Shown: piece by piece, positions 35,982-46,478 of the stretch
Numbering within the stretch: position 1 is the stretch's first letter
Layout of the letters: each line of letters opens with the position of its first letter
Source: Trichuris trichiura
Taxonomy: Eukaryota; Nematoda; Enoplea; Trichinellida; Trichuridae
NCBI GenBank assembly: GCA_037903355.1
Contig: JBAJFE010000004.1
Location: forward strand, 5,564,001-5,628,000
Reading direction: 5' to 3'
Length of the DNA stretch: 64,000 nt
Position numbers and translations under genes: made by a program
The notes under the pieces: model-generated
The model's database searches: none
What the model was told of the DNA's origin: nothing
What the model saw: only the letters and a program-made list of their open reading frames with translations

Positions 35982-38900
35982 ATGAGCAGATATAAAGTGG
36001 TTCTTCTTGGAGAAGGCTCGGTTGGGAAAACTTCCATTCTTATGCGCTTTATGGAGAACACTTTCGAAGCTGAAAGATGTTCAACCTTACAGGTAAATAA
36101 ATGCACTTATTGGAATGCGCGTCGCTTGGTAATCAGGCTTCGCATCAGCGCCTTTCCAACTTTTGCTTCTAAGTTCGTATCATTAAATTATAGCCTCAGA
36201 ACTGCTTTGGGTTAATAATCTTTAAAAGAAATTTGTGAGGTAGTTGTTGCTGACGTGATTACGAATTGTGACGATTACAGTTCGCGTCGTTTGAGTAAAC
36301 GTTCATTATAGTTTGTACTTAGTTTAGAAAGTCAAAACTGTTCTTTTAAATTTGGAAAAAATACGTTAGAATGCAAGTTGAGGTAACACACTTGTGTAGT
36401 TCCAACTAAGCCCTGATTGTAAAGTTCAGTTTGATCGGCTTTAGCCTCAAAATTTTTCCCGTGGGCTTGGTAATAACCGCCACACTTTGCTCGCATAAGT
36501 CACACTTTCGTGCAGTCAACATTATTGTACGGAAAAGCTACCCGTTTAATGTGATAAATTACTCCGAAGCTTTCGGGTCTCGGTCGACCCTAAAGCTCCG
36601 GAGTAATTTATCACATTAAACGGGAAAAATTCCGTAATAAAACTTTTGCATTATGAAAACATACGCTCCCGTACCAAGAAACCACATTTTCAGGAAAAGC
36701 TACCCGTTCAAACACTTCTTTAATTGCGAAGCTTTCGGGGATCACCTGTCCCCGTCTTCAGCGCAGGAAAATGACAGAGAGTGCTGGCAGGCCCCTTATG
36801 TGGGACTGGTGCTTTAAACCGCGGGAGACTTGGGTCGTTTTAAAGGGGATGCGACATTATTTAAAGAGGTGGGCGGGCGGGGGGCAAGGGAATTAACTGG
36901 GCTGGGGAAACTTCCAAGTCACGGATGTGCACCGTTATCGTTCCTGTACAGGCGATTCTTGTAGCCGGCAGCAGTTGGTGGCCCTGATGATGTTGGTCCA
37001 GCTGTCACTGATTGCGATGCCACCGTCCCTGTTAACGTTGGGATTGAACTTTATATAAAAGGCTTCCTTCATCTTCCTAATCGTAAAGTGCCTTTCCTTG
37101 CACAGCACTTTTGCACGCAGTTGACCCGTGCATTGCGCTGCGTGCTGTGCCACCGCTGAACTCTGGTTGGCTTTCTCCATGGCAACTCGCAGATCCAGTG
37201 TGGGCGGACGGCCACGTGACGTGATGGACGGTTCTCCGTTCAAACGGTTGACCGCGTTCCTGTACCTGGTTAAGGACTTCATGTGCTCCTGCCACCTGTG
37301 TGCCAGCGTATAACATGTTTCACCAATGTACGTGAACATCCACATTTGATTGCATAAACTACCCCAGGCACTGGTCCGGAGGTACCCTTTCTTTGTCATT
37401 CCGTAATATTGAACGGAGGCTTGGGTTCCCCTTTGAACCAGACTTGGAAGCCTAGTCTGTTCCTAATCCTTCTGGTTTTTCCCCTAGGCCTGCGTAATAT
37501 GGGAGGATCAGGCGCAGTCCTGGAGCAGGTCTTTTGTCCTTGTCCTTCCTCCCAGTTTCCGCTGGATTGTTGAGTTTATTATGTGGGTGGGGTATCCGTT
37601 CTTTTCAAAGGTTCTTCGTAGGTGGACCAGCTTCTCTTCTAAATCTTCTGGATCGCAGATCGCCAAAGCTCGGCCCACCATCCCCCCAATATCCCAGTCA
37701 TAACGTGTCGCGGATGGTGCGACGTGTACTCAACATATTTGTCTGAGTGCGTCGGTTTTCGTTAGACGGTAGTTTTTATACCCACTTGCGAGCGAATGAT
37801 GAGGATATCCAGGAACGGGATTTTTCCTTCAACCTCTTTTTCAATGATGAATTTTATCATGTTAGGGCATTCATGGTTTAATACTTACTCAAAAGGCTTG
37901 GGAACAGACTAGGCTTCCAAGTCTGGTTCAAAGGGAACCCAAGCCTCCGTTCAATATTACGGAATGACAAAGAAAGGGTACCTCCGGACCAGTGCCCTGG
38001 GGTATTTTATGCAATCAAGTGTGGATGTTCATCCACGTACATTGGTGAAACATGTTATACGTTGGCACACAGGTGGCAGGAGCACATGAGGTCTTTAACG
38101 AGGTACAGGAACGCGGTCAACCGTTTGAACAGAGAACCGTCCATCACGTCACGTGGCCGTCCGCCCACACTGGATCCGCGAGTTGCCATGGAGAAAGCCA
38201 ACCAGAGTTCAGCGGTGGCACAGCACGCAGCGCAATGCACGGGTCAACTGCGTGCAAAAGTGCTGTGCAAGGAAAGGCACTTTACGATTAGGAAGATGAT
38301 GGAGGCACTTTATATAAAGTTCAACCCCAACATTAACTGGGACGGTGGCATCGCAATCAGTGACACCTGGACCAACATCATCAGGTTCACCAACTGCTGC
38401 CGGCTACAAGAATCGCCTGTACAGGAACAATAACGCTGCACCTCCGTGACTTGGAAGTTTCCCCAGCCCGGTTAATTCCCTTGCCCCCCGCCCCCCTTCT
38501 TCCTTTTTTCCCACTCCTTTCTTTCTTCCCTTTGTTCCTCCCCTTCCGCCATCCCTAGTACCTGACTCCCCTCCCCCGCCCCCGTTTTCCGCCCCCCCGC
38601 CCCCTTTTTAAAATAATGTCGCATCCCCTTTAAAACGAGCCAAGTCTCCCACGGTTTAAAGCACCAGTCCCACATAAGGGGCGTGCCAGCACTCTCTGTC
38701 ATTTTCCTGCGCTGAAGACGGGGACAGGTGATCCCAGAAAGCTTCGCAATTAAACAATTGTTTGAACGGGTAGCTTTTCCGTACAATAATGTTGATACAC
38801 ACACCCGTTAAGAGGAGCTATGTTTTCAAAGCACTTTCGTGCAGTGTTGTTTTCTCAACATTCTTTGAGCCAAGGATGCTTTCTTGGCATACGGGCAATC

Positions 38901-41900
38901 ATTTTTAGGAGTCACTTTTGCCCATAGAAAAGTTTCTTCTTTCCAAAGTTGCTATAAATTTTCATTTTTAAAAAGTAGAATGCAAACGTTTGCAATGCTT
39001 GCAAACATTTTCATTTTTTTCCAAATCTACTTTGTCGTTAAAAGTAGGGCTTGTATAGTTGATCTTTTGCCACTGTAATCACAGACGCAGATGAAGTACT
39101 ATTTTTTCAATTCTCGAAAGCGCAAAGATTCGTTAATGGACAAAATGTACTTTTCCGATAGTTCTGTCTGACAGTGAACTGCTGAGTGATTCGATCGTCT
39201 ACTAATAGAACGTTAGAGATTTTATGCTTAAAATAATTGACGATAATGACTGTTCATTGTAAGTTAAGGTGTGCTCTTCGGAAAAAATATGGTCAATGTC
39301 ATTATAATTTTGAATTTCGTGTTTCTCTTCTATGAATAGCTTTTCTACTTTCCATTGGACGGTTTCAGTGGCATCGTGCGAAAAGCTTATTTTCAATGCG
39401 TCAGTCGAAAGTTTTTTGCTACAGGTTAAGGATGTCGGCTTTCATACGGTATAACTCTTGTGAACATATACTAGTGCCAGTTGAGGGCCTTTAGTGACAA
39501 AACGGTTAGCCGGCATTAAACAGATAAAGGCATCGTTTTTCTTCAAGGAGAAAGCTGCTTATTCATTTTCAAAATGATGTAGCTTTTGGAGCGCTTGTAG
39601 TTATGTCTTGCTTAGCTTATTGGATGGTGAAAATTGAGCGGCGCTATGATCAAGACAAAATGTCCACCTTTGAAAACAAAAGCGTGATTTCAACCATGTG
39701 ATCATGGTTTAAGGAAACTGTCTGCCAACGAATGCCAGGCAAAAACGAAAAAATGATTGTTCTTCTTTTATGATTCCATCAATGCTTCCCTTTTCTCAGT
39801 TATCCTTATTTGCAACATGTTTCTCGTTTACTTCTCTACCATGTCGAAAGAGGCTTGCTGGAACTCATACAACGTTTAGCAATTTATGAACAGGTCTAAT
39901 GCTTTTTGCGATGACCATTATCCCTTATCCGTGATGCAACCATAGAATACGCTATTTCGTCGCTAGTGTAAATTCGCTAAAGGAAATTACTTTGTCTAAG
40001 CGACAATGAAAGGCAAATTATGACCTCTTTGTTATTTCAAGTTCGACCAACTGATGTGACTCCCACGTTCCTAATTTTTAAACCTTCACATGGTTTGCCG
40101 AGCGTTAAGGCAGATCGAATTTTCGCGTAGCCGTAGCTCAGTTTTAATCAAGCAGAGCATGCGTATCTTATAGAAACTGCACTTCTATAATTGAAAGGCA
40201 GAGGGAAGAGAAAGAAGTGCTTATTGCGATGTTTGATTTTTGCTTGTAGTAACAGCAGAAACCAAATGTAGTCACCTGGTTTCTTAAAGTGGCTTTACCT
40301 CTGTCAAATATTAACATCGAAATCGCTATTGGTAAAGTGATAGGGTCATTTTTGACACGCACTTACACCGAACGCTCCCCGTACGCGCTGCATATAATTT
40401 TTTTGGCTTCTGCTGTTTTCCCTTGTTTAAAAACAGAAATATACCGCACCCAAAATGAAAGCAGAATTAGGAAAATCTAAAAACCCCTTTTCAATGGGTG
40501 AAGCAGATGCTGAGCAAATTTTACCCCCACATTGCGAAAGGTAGAGCGACTGTGCGGTATGCTTTGGATTGAAGTACGAGCTTTATAACGAACTCATGCG
40601 CGAACCCAGTTTTATCTTCATGCCTAAAAGACCCCGTCTTCAGGCTTGACAATAGTAGTACTCTATCCAGTGTTCAGCAACGTGAACTTTCGTCGTTCAT
40701 TCCTCCAATCAGCGGTTGAATTTTCAAGTTACTCTCCGGTATAATGCATTAATATGAGTAATAGTTTGTGAAGGTGACAACTGTCGAAGTATAAAAAAAT
40801 CTCAAACATGCAACTTCCGGTAACGGGCACGTAAGTTGTCAAGTAGGTTTTTTACCGAATTATCCACCGTGTTAAAGCAGAAAACTATATACAGTCGGCC
40901 CTCGTTATTCGCGGTCAATTCGTCCAAAATTTTGAGCGTATTACCGCGTTATATAGGATACCCTATGAGAAAGGCCAAATAGCTTATTTTTTAGCCGCGC
41001 ATCCCGTTCTGCCGCTTTGAATTCCTTCCGGAAGGGTTATCATATCTAGTGATCCTTCAAAGCTTGGTACCGCGGAAACTAGCTACGAGATAATGACATC
41101 AACGAGACTGCGCTTGTCCAATGGAGCCAACCATCAGAGTTCGGGCAGTTAAATACAAGAAAGGATGAAAGTAAGATGATCATTCCTTAAACGCCTGGGA
41201 ATCGCCTTGCTTTAATGAGCTAAGCGACGTACTGGCACGCGGAATGGGTACAGAGCAGAGGAAATATAAAATACACAGGCGCGCTTAAGCAGAAGTAGTG
41301 AACATCACACAGAACACATCAATATAGAGCAAAACGTCTACGGCAGAAACGTTTGGGGCATCATGTATCAATTTACCCACTTTCTAAAGGTGGGCGCAGC
41401 TCTCCTGAAGAACGGCTAGTCCTAAGGTTTCTTGAACTAGTTGGCAGCAAAACTTCTCGCCTTAAAATGTTAGTCTTCGCAGCTGCAGGAGTTTTATTTA
41501 AAAACATTGTTATAGGGAACTGTCTCTCCCTTTTTTCGCTTCATCGAATAAATCTTGGAGCGGCTTCAACAAAGCCGTTATTCCTCGCGTAACCATGATG
41601 CCATGTTCCATGGATGGATCGTAGTCAGCAGTCATATCCTTTCAGATTTTGCTGGAAAATGCAGGCAAGCTTTTGCAGCGTCCAATCCCATGGTGTTTGA
41701 GCTCCCGTATCTTCCATAACGTCGTCGTCGTCGCTGCCCGCAGGTGATTGCATCAGTTCCTCGAGTTCCTCGTTGGTGAACGGTTTTCCACAATTTTCTA
41801 TGCGCTCTCTGATATCTTCTTCTACCGTGTCGGAGAAACCCTTAGCTCCCAGCTCGTTGTTAAAATTCACTATGTCCATGACCTCCTCATCGATGGCACC

Positions 41901-44900
41901 TAAGTCCTCGCATTCACTGACTGCGTCTCCCCACAAACGTTTCCAGCACCCACTGACTGTTCTGGGCTTTATCTCGTGTACTGCCGTGTAAAAGATGACG
42001 TCACTGTTTCACGCCGGACGAACCGCGTTGTATAGAACCCCGTCGATAACGAAGGCGGCGGCGTGAAATAGTGACGTCATCTTTTACACGCAAGTATAGG
42101 AGGTAAAGCCTAGAACAGTTAGTGGTTGCTGGAAGCGTTTGTGGGGAGGACGCAGTCAGTGAATGCGAGGATTTAGGTGCCATCGATGAGAAGGTCACGG
42201 ACATAGTGAATGTTGGCAAGGAGTTGGGAGGTTAGGGTTTCTCCGGCATGATAGAAGACGACTTCAGGGTGCGCATAGCAGGTTTTGGAAAACCGTTCAC
42301 CAACGAGGAAATGGTGCAGTCATTTACGGGCAACGACGACTACGTTATGGAAGATGAGGAGCTTAAACACCCTCAGATTGAACGCTGCAAAAGCTTGCCA
42401 GTATTTTCCGGCAAGCGATGGTCCTAAAGGATATGGTTGCTGAGTACGATCCATCCATGGAACGTGACATCATGGTTACGCGAGGAATAACGGCTTTGTT
42501 GAAGCCGCTCCAAGATTTATTCGATGAAGCGAAGAAAAGGGCGAGACAGTTCCCTATAACAGTGTTTTTAGATAAAGCTCCGGCAGCTGCGGAGTCTAAC
42601 ATTTTAAGGCGAGAAGTTTTGCTACCAGCAAGTTCAAGAAACCGTAGGACTGACTGTTCTCCAGGAGAGCTGCGCCTACCTTTAGAAAGTGGGTAAATTG
42701 ATACATGATGCCCTAAACGTTTCTGCCGTAGACGTTTTGCTCTATGTTGATGTGTTCTGTATGATGTTCACAATTTTGCTTAAGTGCGCTTATGTATTTT
42801 ATATTTCCCCTGCTGTGTACGCATTCCGCGCACCAGTAGATCGCTTAGCTCATTATAGCAAGGCGATTCCCACTAGTTTAGAAAAAGAGAATCTTACTTT
42901 CATCCTTTCTTGTATCTGACGGTTTGAACTCTGATGGCTAAGCCTATTGGACAAGCGCAGTCTCATTGATGTCTTTATCTCGTGGCTAGATTTCATAGTA
43001 CCAAGCTTAGAAGGATCACTAGGTATGATAACCGTTGCGGAGGGAATTCAAGGAGGCTGGACGAAATATGCGGTTAAGATATGAGCCATTTGGCCTTTTT
43101 CATAGGATATCCTGTATAACGCGGATCCAGCTTAACGCGGTAAAGCTTTGAAAATTTTGTACGAATTAACCGCGATTAACGAGGGCCGACTGTATGTAGA
43201 AATTTCGAAGCGGATATGTTCCGCTATCGAATCCGTCGTAAGTCTCAATCCATCGTAAATCTGGGGCCCCCTGAAGTTTTCATTTTGTAATAGTGCATCA
43301 GGTTTAAAACTTGAGAGTACCCTATGGAACCTTTTATTCGGAATGTTCCAAAACGCGGAACATTTTTGAATGTTGACATAATGGCTATAGTGCTCTTTAC
43401 CCTGTTTCATATGACAAACATGTTGGACGATAGCGCCTGACAGCTAGCTGCATCTGAAAGTAACTGATTCGATGATAAACGCGACGCTACATGAATTGCC
43501 ATAAACGTTGACAATAGGATCCGGGGAATCCAGAATTGTCCAGCATAATTTAAACATTAATAATAAGAAACCGGTTTAGCATGATTTTTCCATGGAATTT
43601 GTGAAACAAAGGGAATTTCTGCAAGGGACTGAAGGAACCATTTTAAGAAACTTTTTCCCTGAATGTATCCTCATCCAACCTGAACGTACTTTCAGTTGAT
43701 AAGAGTTACTGCTCCGTCTTTAAGGTTTGGCACAAAATCATCTTAACTATATGTGAGTACAATGCGTATGAATTTCGAGTTTAGACTGATGTGCCAACTC
43801 TAACGCGTTGCATTTTGGATGTTTTGTTTTGCATTCCAAATCCAGAACACATGTGGCCCTAAGCGTTTGGCACGGTGGATTTCATACGATGTCAATATAT
43901 TCGTATCGTTTCTGTTTTATCTTGCGTTGTCGAAGCAGCAGATGTTATTCTCAAATCTCGGTGTGCTAGCGCAATAAAAAAAACGGTTAACAAGAAATTA
44001 CTGGTTTTACCCATGAGATAATATGTCATTGATGATTGGTTGATTTCCAGAAAAGTTGCTACAATTTGACTGATGCATAATGGAACTTACGGTCATTACC
44101 CACGCAGCTTGATTATGAATAGCAAACTCTTCGCTAAGGTATCTCGGTCATTTTCTCAGCCGAAAACGCTTAGCTTCCGTCAGCCACTTCTGGTACATCT
44201 AGAAGGCACATCGGTGGAACCAATTTGCATATCCAGTTTTGTTTCCAGCCATAAGGATAAGTTAAGATGCTTGCATCGCGTTAATGGTAGCAATAAGCAC
44301 CCAGCCAGTTGAACCGTTGAACTTAGTGGTACTCCAGACATGTAAGGCTTGCAGAACCAAAATAAAATGTATTTTGTTGCGCTGATACGACTTAAGCAAC
44401 TGTCAGGATGCTATTTATTGCTGAAAGAAGAAAATGTTTGGTCAGTTTTCATTGGCTTTTACAATAGCACCAGTGATAATAGGGAAGTTGCTTTGAGGAG
44501 TGTTTGCCGCGACTAAGAGAGCGTTTCAGGATTAGATGTCGAGCGTGACATTCTTGCTTACAATAAAAAGAAAGCGTGTCAAGCTTTAGTTGATTTGGTT
44601 GAACTAAAGAAAAGGATAATGGAATGTGTTTTCTCAGCTGCAATGTAAAGTTTTTATTATAAGCTCAAAGTTCGCTATTTTAGGCAGCCTTTTTCTGTAG
44701 AAGCATCAAATGCGACGGGCAGAAGATCGAACTTGCTATATGGGTGCGTTAAGTTGCTTTTGTACTCTCTTTTGTTGTAATTTCAAACGTTGTGTTAATA
44801 TCATACAGTATGGAAATTGAAAAGTCAAAGCTTCTGTTGAATTCCCAGCTGTATTTTGGTTCCCTTTTGCGCCATAACTCTAATACTACTGTTATTAAAT

Positions 44901-46478
44901 TTACGTGACAACTTTTTCTTTATTTGATAGAATGCAGTTGTAAGGGTAGCGTTCCCTGAGTTACGATGATGTCCACGCTGACCTGAAGAAAAATGGGTGA
45001 TTCGCTTCCCTTGCAAGCCCCAGACCTTTTACCGCAATGAAATTTACTCTCTGCCAGAACGTTAACAGAAAGATTCCGAGTGCAATGGAAACCATATTTA
45101 ATAAACTTGGATATATAGGTACTTAAAGTCTCTGAAAGAACGCATAGAAGTTTTTTACGCGCCTAATATACTGTAACGGGTTTACAAATTTGCATGCTAG
45201 AGTTCTTTTGCGGTAGGGCTCATTTTCAGTCAGTTTTGTTCTCCGGAGCTTTTTGGGTCCACTCTTGACTCGTCCTCTGGTAAAAACTAGTGGATAATTG
45301 GAATTTCTCTATTCAAACTGCTATTCATACATTCTAACGTCTGTGCGCGATGTCTGACTTAGTTGAGGCTATGACCCCCCTGAGCCGTCATTGCAAAGGA
45401 CTACCATATCGTACGATTTGGCTAGCGTGAAAAAGGAACAAAGCAAAAAGTTCGAAGATGTTCCATTGAAGGGGTGTGCTATCGTGAAGTTGCAGAATAG
45501 TAAGTGAGCACCATTGTAACTCAGGGCTCCCTGTAGGTTATCAACATTTTGATTACTGGAAATTGTTACCAAAAAGACAGAATTGGACGTTAATATGCGG
45601 CAGCATTGTTTAAGTATACTATCATTTCAATTAAGTCAGAAGCTGATTTTACTTGTTAAAATGTGAAGCTATCTTTGACAGAAACTACTCTTCAGCTTAT
45701 TTTGATTGCAGATTACTGAATAGGCCTATCATTACCGTATTGTTGAAAAGTCGTTAAATTTTGGCTGTAGCTAACTAAGTCTTTTGTTTAACGGTGAAAT
45801 ATCACCTTTTTCTTTGCACGTAGTTAGTTTTCATGCCTCAGTAGCACTGTTTTGTTTTCTTTCAGGATACCGCCGGACAGGAACGTTTTCACTGTTTAGG
45901 ACCTATATATTACCGAGACAGTGATGGAGCTCTTCTTGTCTATGACATTACGGATCAGTTCTCATTTGATAAAGTAATGTCCAAAGTACCAGTCTTTTTT
46001 TGTTCTTCTAAATTAACGTAGAGAGGGTGTGTTACGCATAGGTAAAATCTGTTTAACTGCTAAAGTGGCTATTTGCATTTGTTCCTTGTAAAGCATGTTT
46101 TTTAAGGTCAAGCAATGGGTTAAGGAACTTCGAAGGATGCTCGGTTCCAGTGTTCAATTGAGTATAGTCGGCAATAAGATTGATCTTCAGAGGTTTCGTA
46201 ACGTGACTCTGGTCGATGCGCAAAGGTTTGCCGACGAAGTCGGTGCTTCTCATTGTCTGACGTCCGCCAAAACCAATGAGGGCATTGAACAGGCGTTCTT
46301 ATCCCTGTGCGAGCGTAAGGTTTTTATTTTCTAATGCATTCAGTACGTTTATTATTCCAAAGGAATGATTGCTTATCGAAGAGCAATAAATGAGACTGAT
46401 AACCGTGCGAACGATGAAGTGGATTCGATTTCCTTTGATGGCCAAGAGAAGTCACATGGAAGGCGTGGATGTTGCTGA
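35982..46478 (+). CDS. RAB21: Rab21 small GTPase
   Basis: Rab GTPase of early endosomes, involved in endocytic traffic and integrin recycling. Five exons: 35982-36092, 44684-44743, 45866-45973, 46107-46314, 46363-46478; 200 codons plus TGA. G-motifs: P-loop GEGSVGKT (10-17), DTAGQERF (58-65), NKID (116-119), TSAK (145-148). Rab21-type segments are [19 protein letters not shown] and [13 protein letters not shown]. Exon 2 (60 nt, [20 protein letters not shown]) was located inside a long intron by family match and exact phase. The C-terminus RRGCC is a double-cysteine prenylation signal. Intron 1 is about 8.6 kb and holds two large palindromic transposons; intron 4 is 48 nt. Confidence 0.94.
36531..36708. 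mobile_element. Nested foldback element with perfect 16-bp target duplication
   Basis: GGAAAAGCTACCCGTT at 36531-36546 and 36693-36708 flanks 146 bp inserted into the left end of the palindromic PLE; the uninterrupted counterpart is seen in the right arm near 38767-38782. The insert is a hairpin (TAATGTGATAAATTACTCCG and complement around a TCTCGGTCGACC centre) plus the tail ATGAAAACATACGCTCCCG...CACATTTTCA. Confidence 0.88.
36740..37880 (-). pseudogene. PLE RT/GIY-YIG remnant, left arm
   Basis: Minus-strand PLE coding remnant. The 36935-37399 frame has [18 protein letters not shown] (GIY-YIG) and ends with [14 protein letters not shown], the same closing block as the intact copy. Upstream pieces to about 37870 read [20 protein letters not shown] and [14 protein letters not shown] in shifting frames, corresponding to the end of the RT domain. 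Stops and frameshifts make it non-functional. Confidence 0.8.
37885..38433 (+). pseudogene. PLE GIY-YIG remnant, right arm
   Basis: Plus-strand mirror copy of the left-arm sequence: [55 protein letters not shown], then [20 protein letters not shown] and a stop at 38433. The frame is open across the GIY-YIG part, but the RT domain is absent. It differs from the left arm by scattered substitutions, so the two arms are not a recent exact copy. Confidence 0.8.
38846..40889. other. Rab21 intron 1, between the two palindromic elements
   Basis: AT-rich intron sequence without recognised exons or repeats; ORFs are short and family-less. Confidence 0.4.
40890..43194. mobile_element. 2.3-kb palindromic Tigger/pogo-like element in Rab21 intron 1
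   Basis: TA dinucleotides (40890-40891 and 43193-43194) flank 2301 bp that begins CAGTCGGCCCTCGTTATTCG and ends with the near-complement CGAGGGCCGACTG, in the style of Tigger terminal repeats. The inverted similarity extends through the whole unit: GTAAAAGATGACGTCA near 41990 and its complement near 42075 border the centre. Each arm carries a remnant of the acidic C-terminal region of a Tigger transposase; the DDE core is absent. Confidence 0.8.
41353..41936 (-). pseudogene. Tigger transposase C-terminal remnant, left arm
   Basis: The minus-strand frame 41625-41936 reads [20 protein letters not shown] and [17 protein letters not shown], which resembles the acidic tail of Tigger transposases (DEEL...LTNEELLEL). 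The sequence continues with frame changes toward 41353. The right arm (about 42110-42700, plus) carries the same text with several stops and substitutions. Not functional. Confidence 0.6.
43195..44683. other. Rab21 intron 1, 3' part
   Basis: No exon or element is recognised between the Tigger-like palindrome and Rab21 exon 2. Confidence 0.4.
45230..45300. repeat. Relic of PLE-type hairpin
   Basis: TCTCCGGAGCTTTTTGGGTC followed by GACTCGTCCTCTGG is a diverged copy of the PLE hairpin (CTCCGGAGCTTTCGGGTC...GACCCGTCTTCAGCGG). It lies in Rab21 intron 2. Confidence 0.4.

Larger units (their letters stand above)
36503..38845. mobile_element. 2.3-kb palindromic Penelope-like element in Rab21 intron 1
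   Basis: CACTTTCGTGCAGT at 36503-36516 and 38832-38845 is a perfect 14-bp duplication around the unit. The two halves are inverted copies: CAACATTATTGTACGG...CGAAGCTTTCGGGG on the left mirrors the right end, and both arms carry PLE coding remnants facing outward (minus strand on the left, plus strand on the right). The right end has an extra single-copy tail of about 35 bp ending in TATGTTTTCAAAG. A smaller foldback element is nested in the left arm. Confidence 0.85.
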
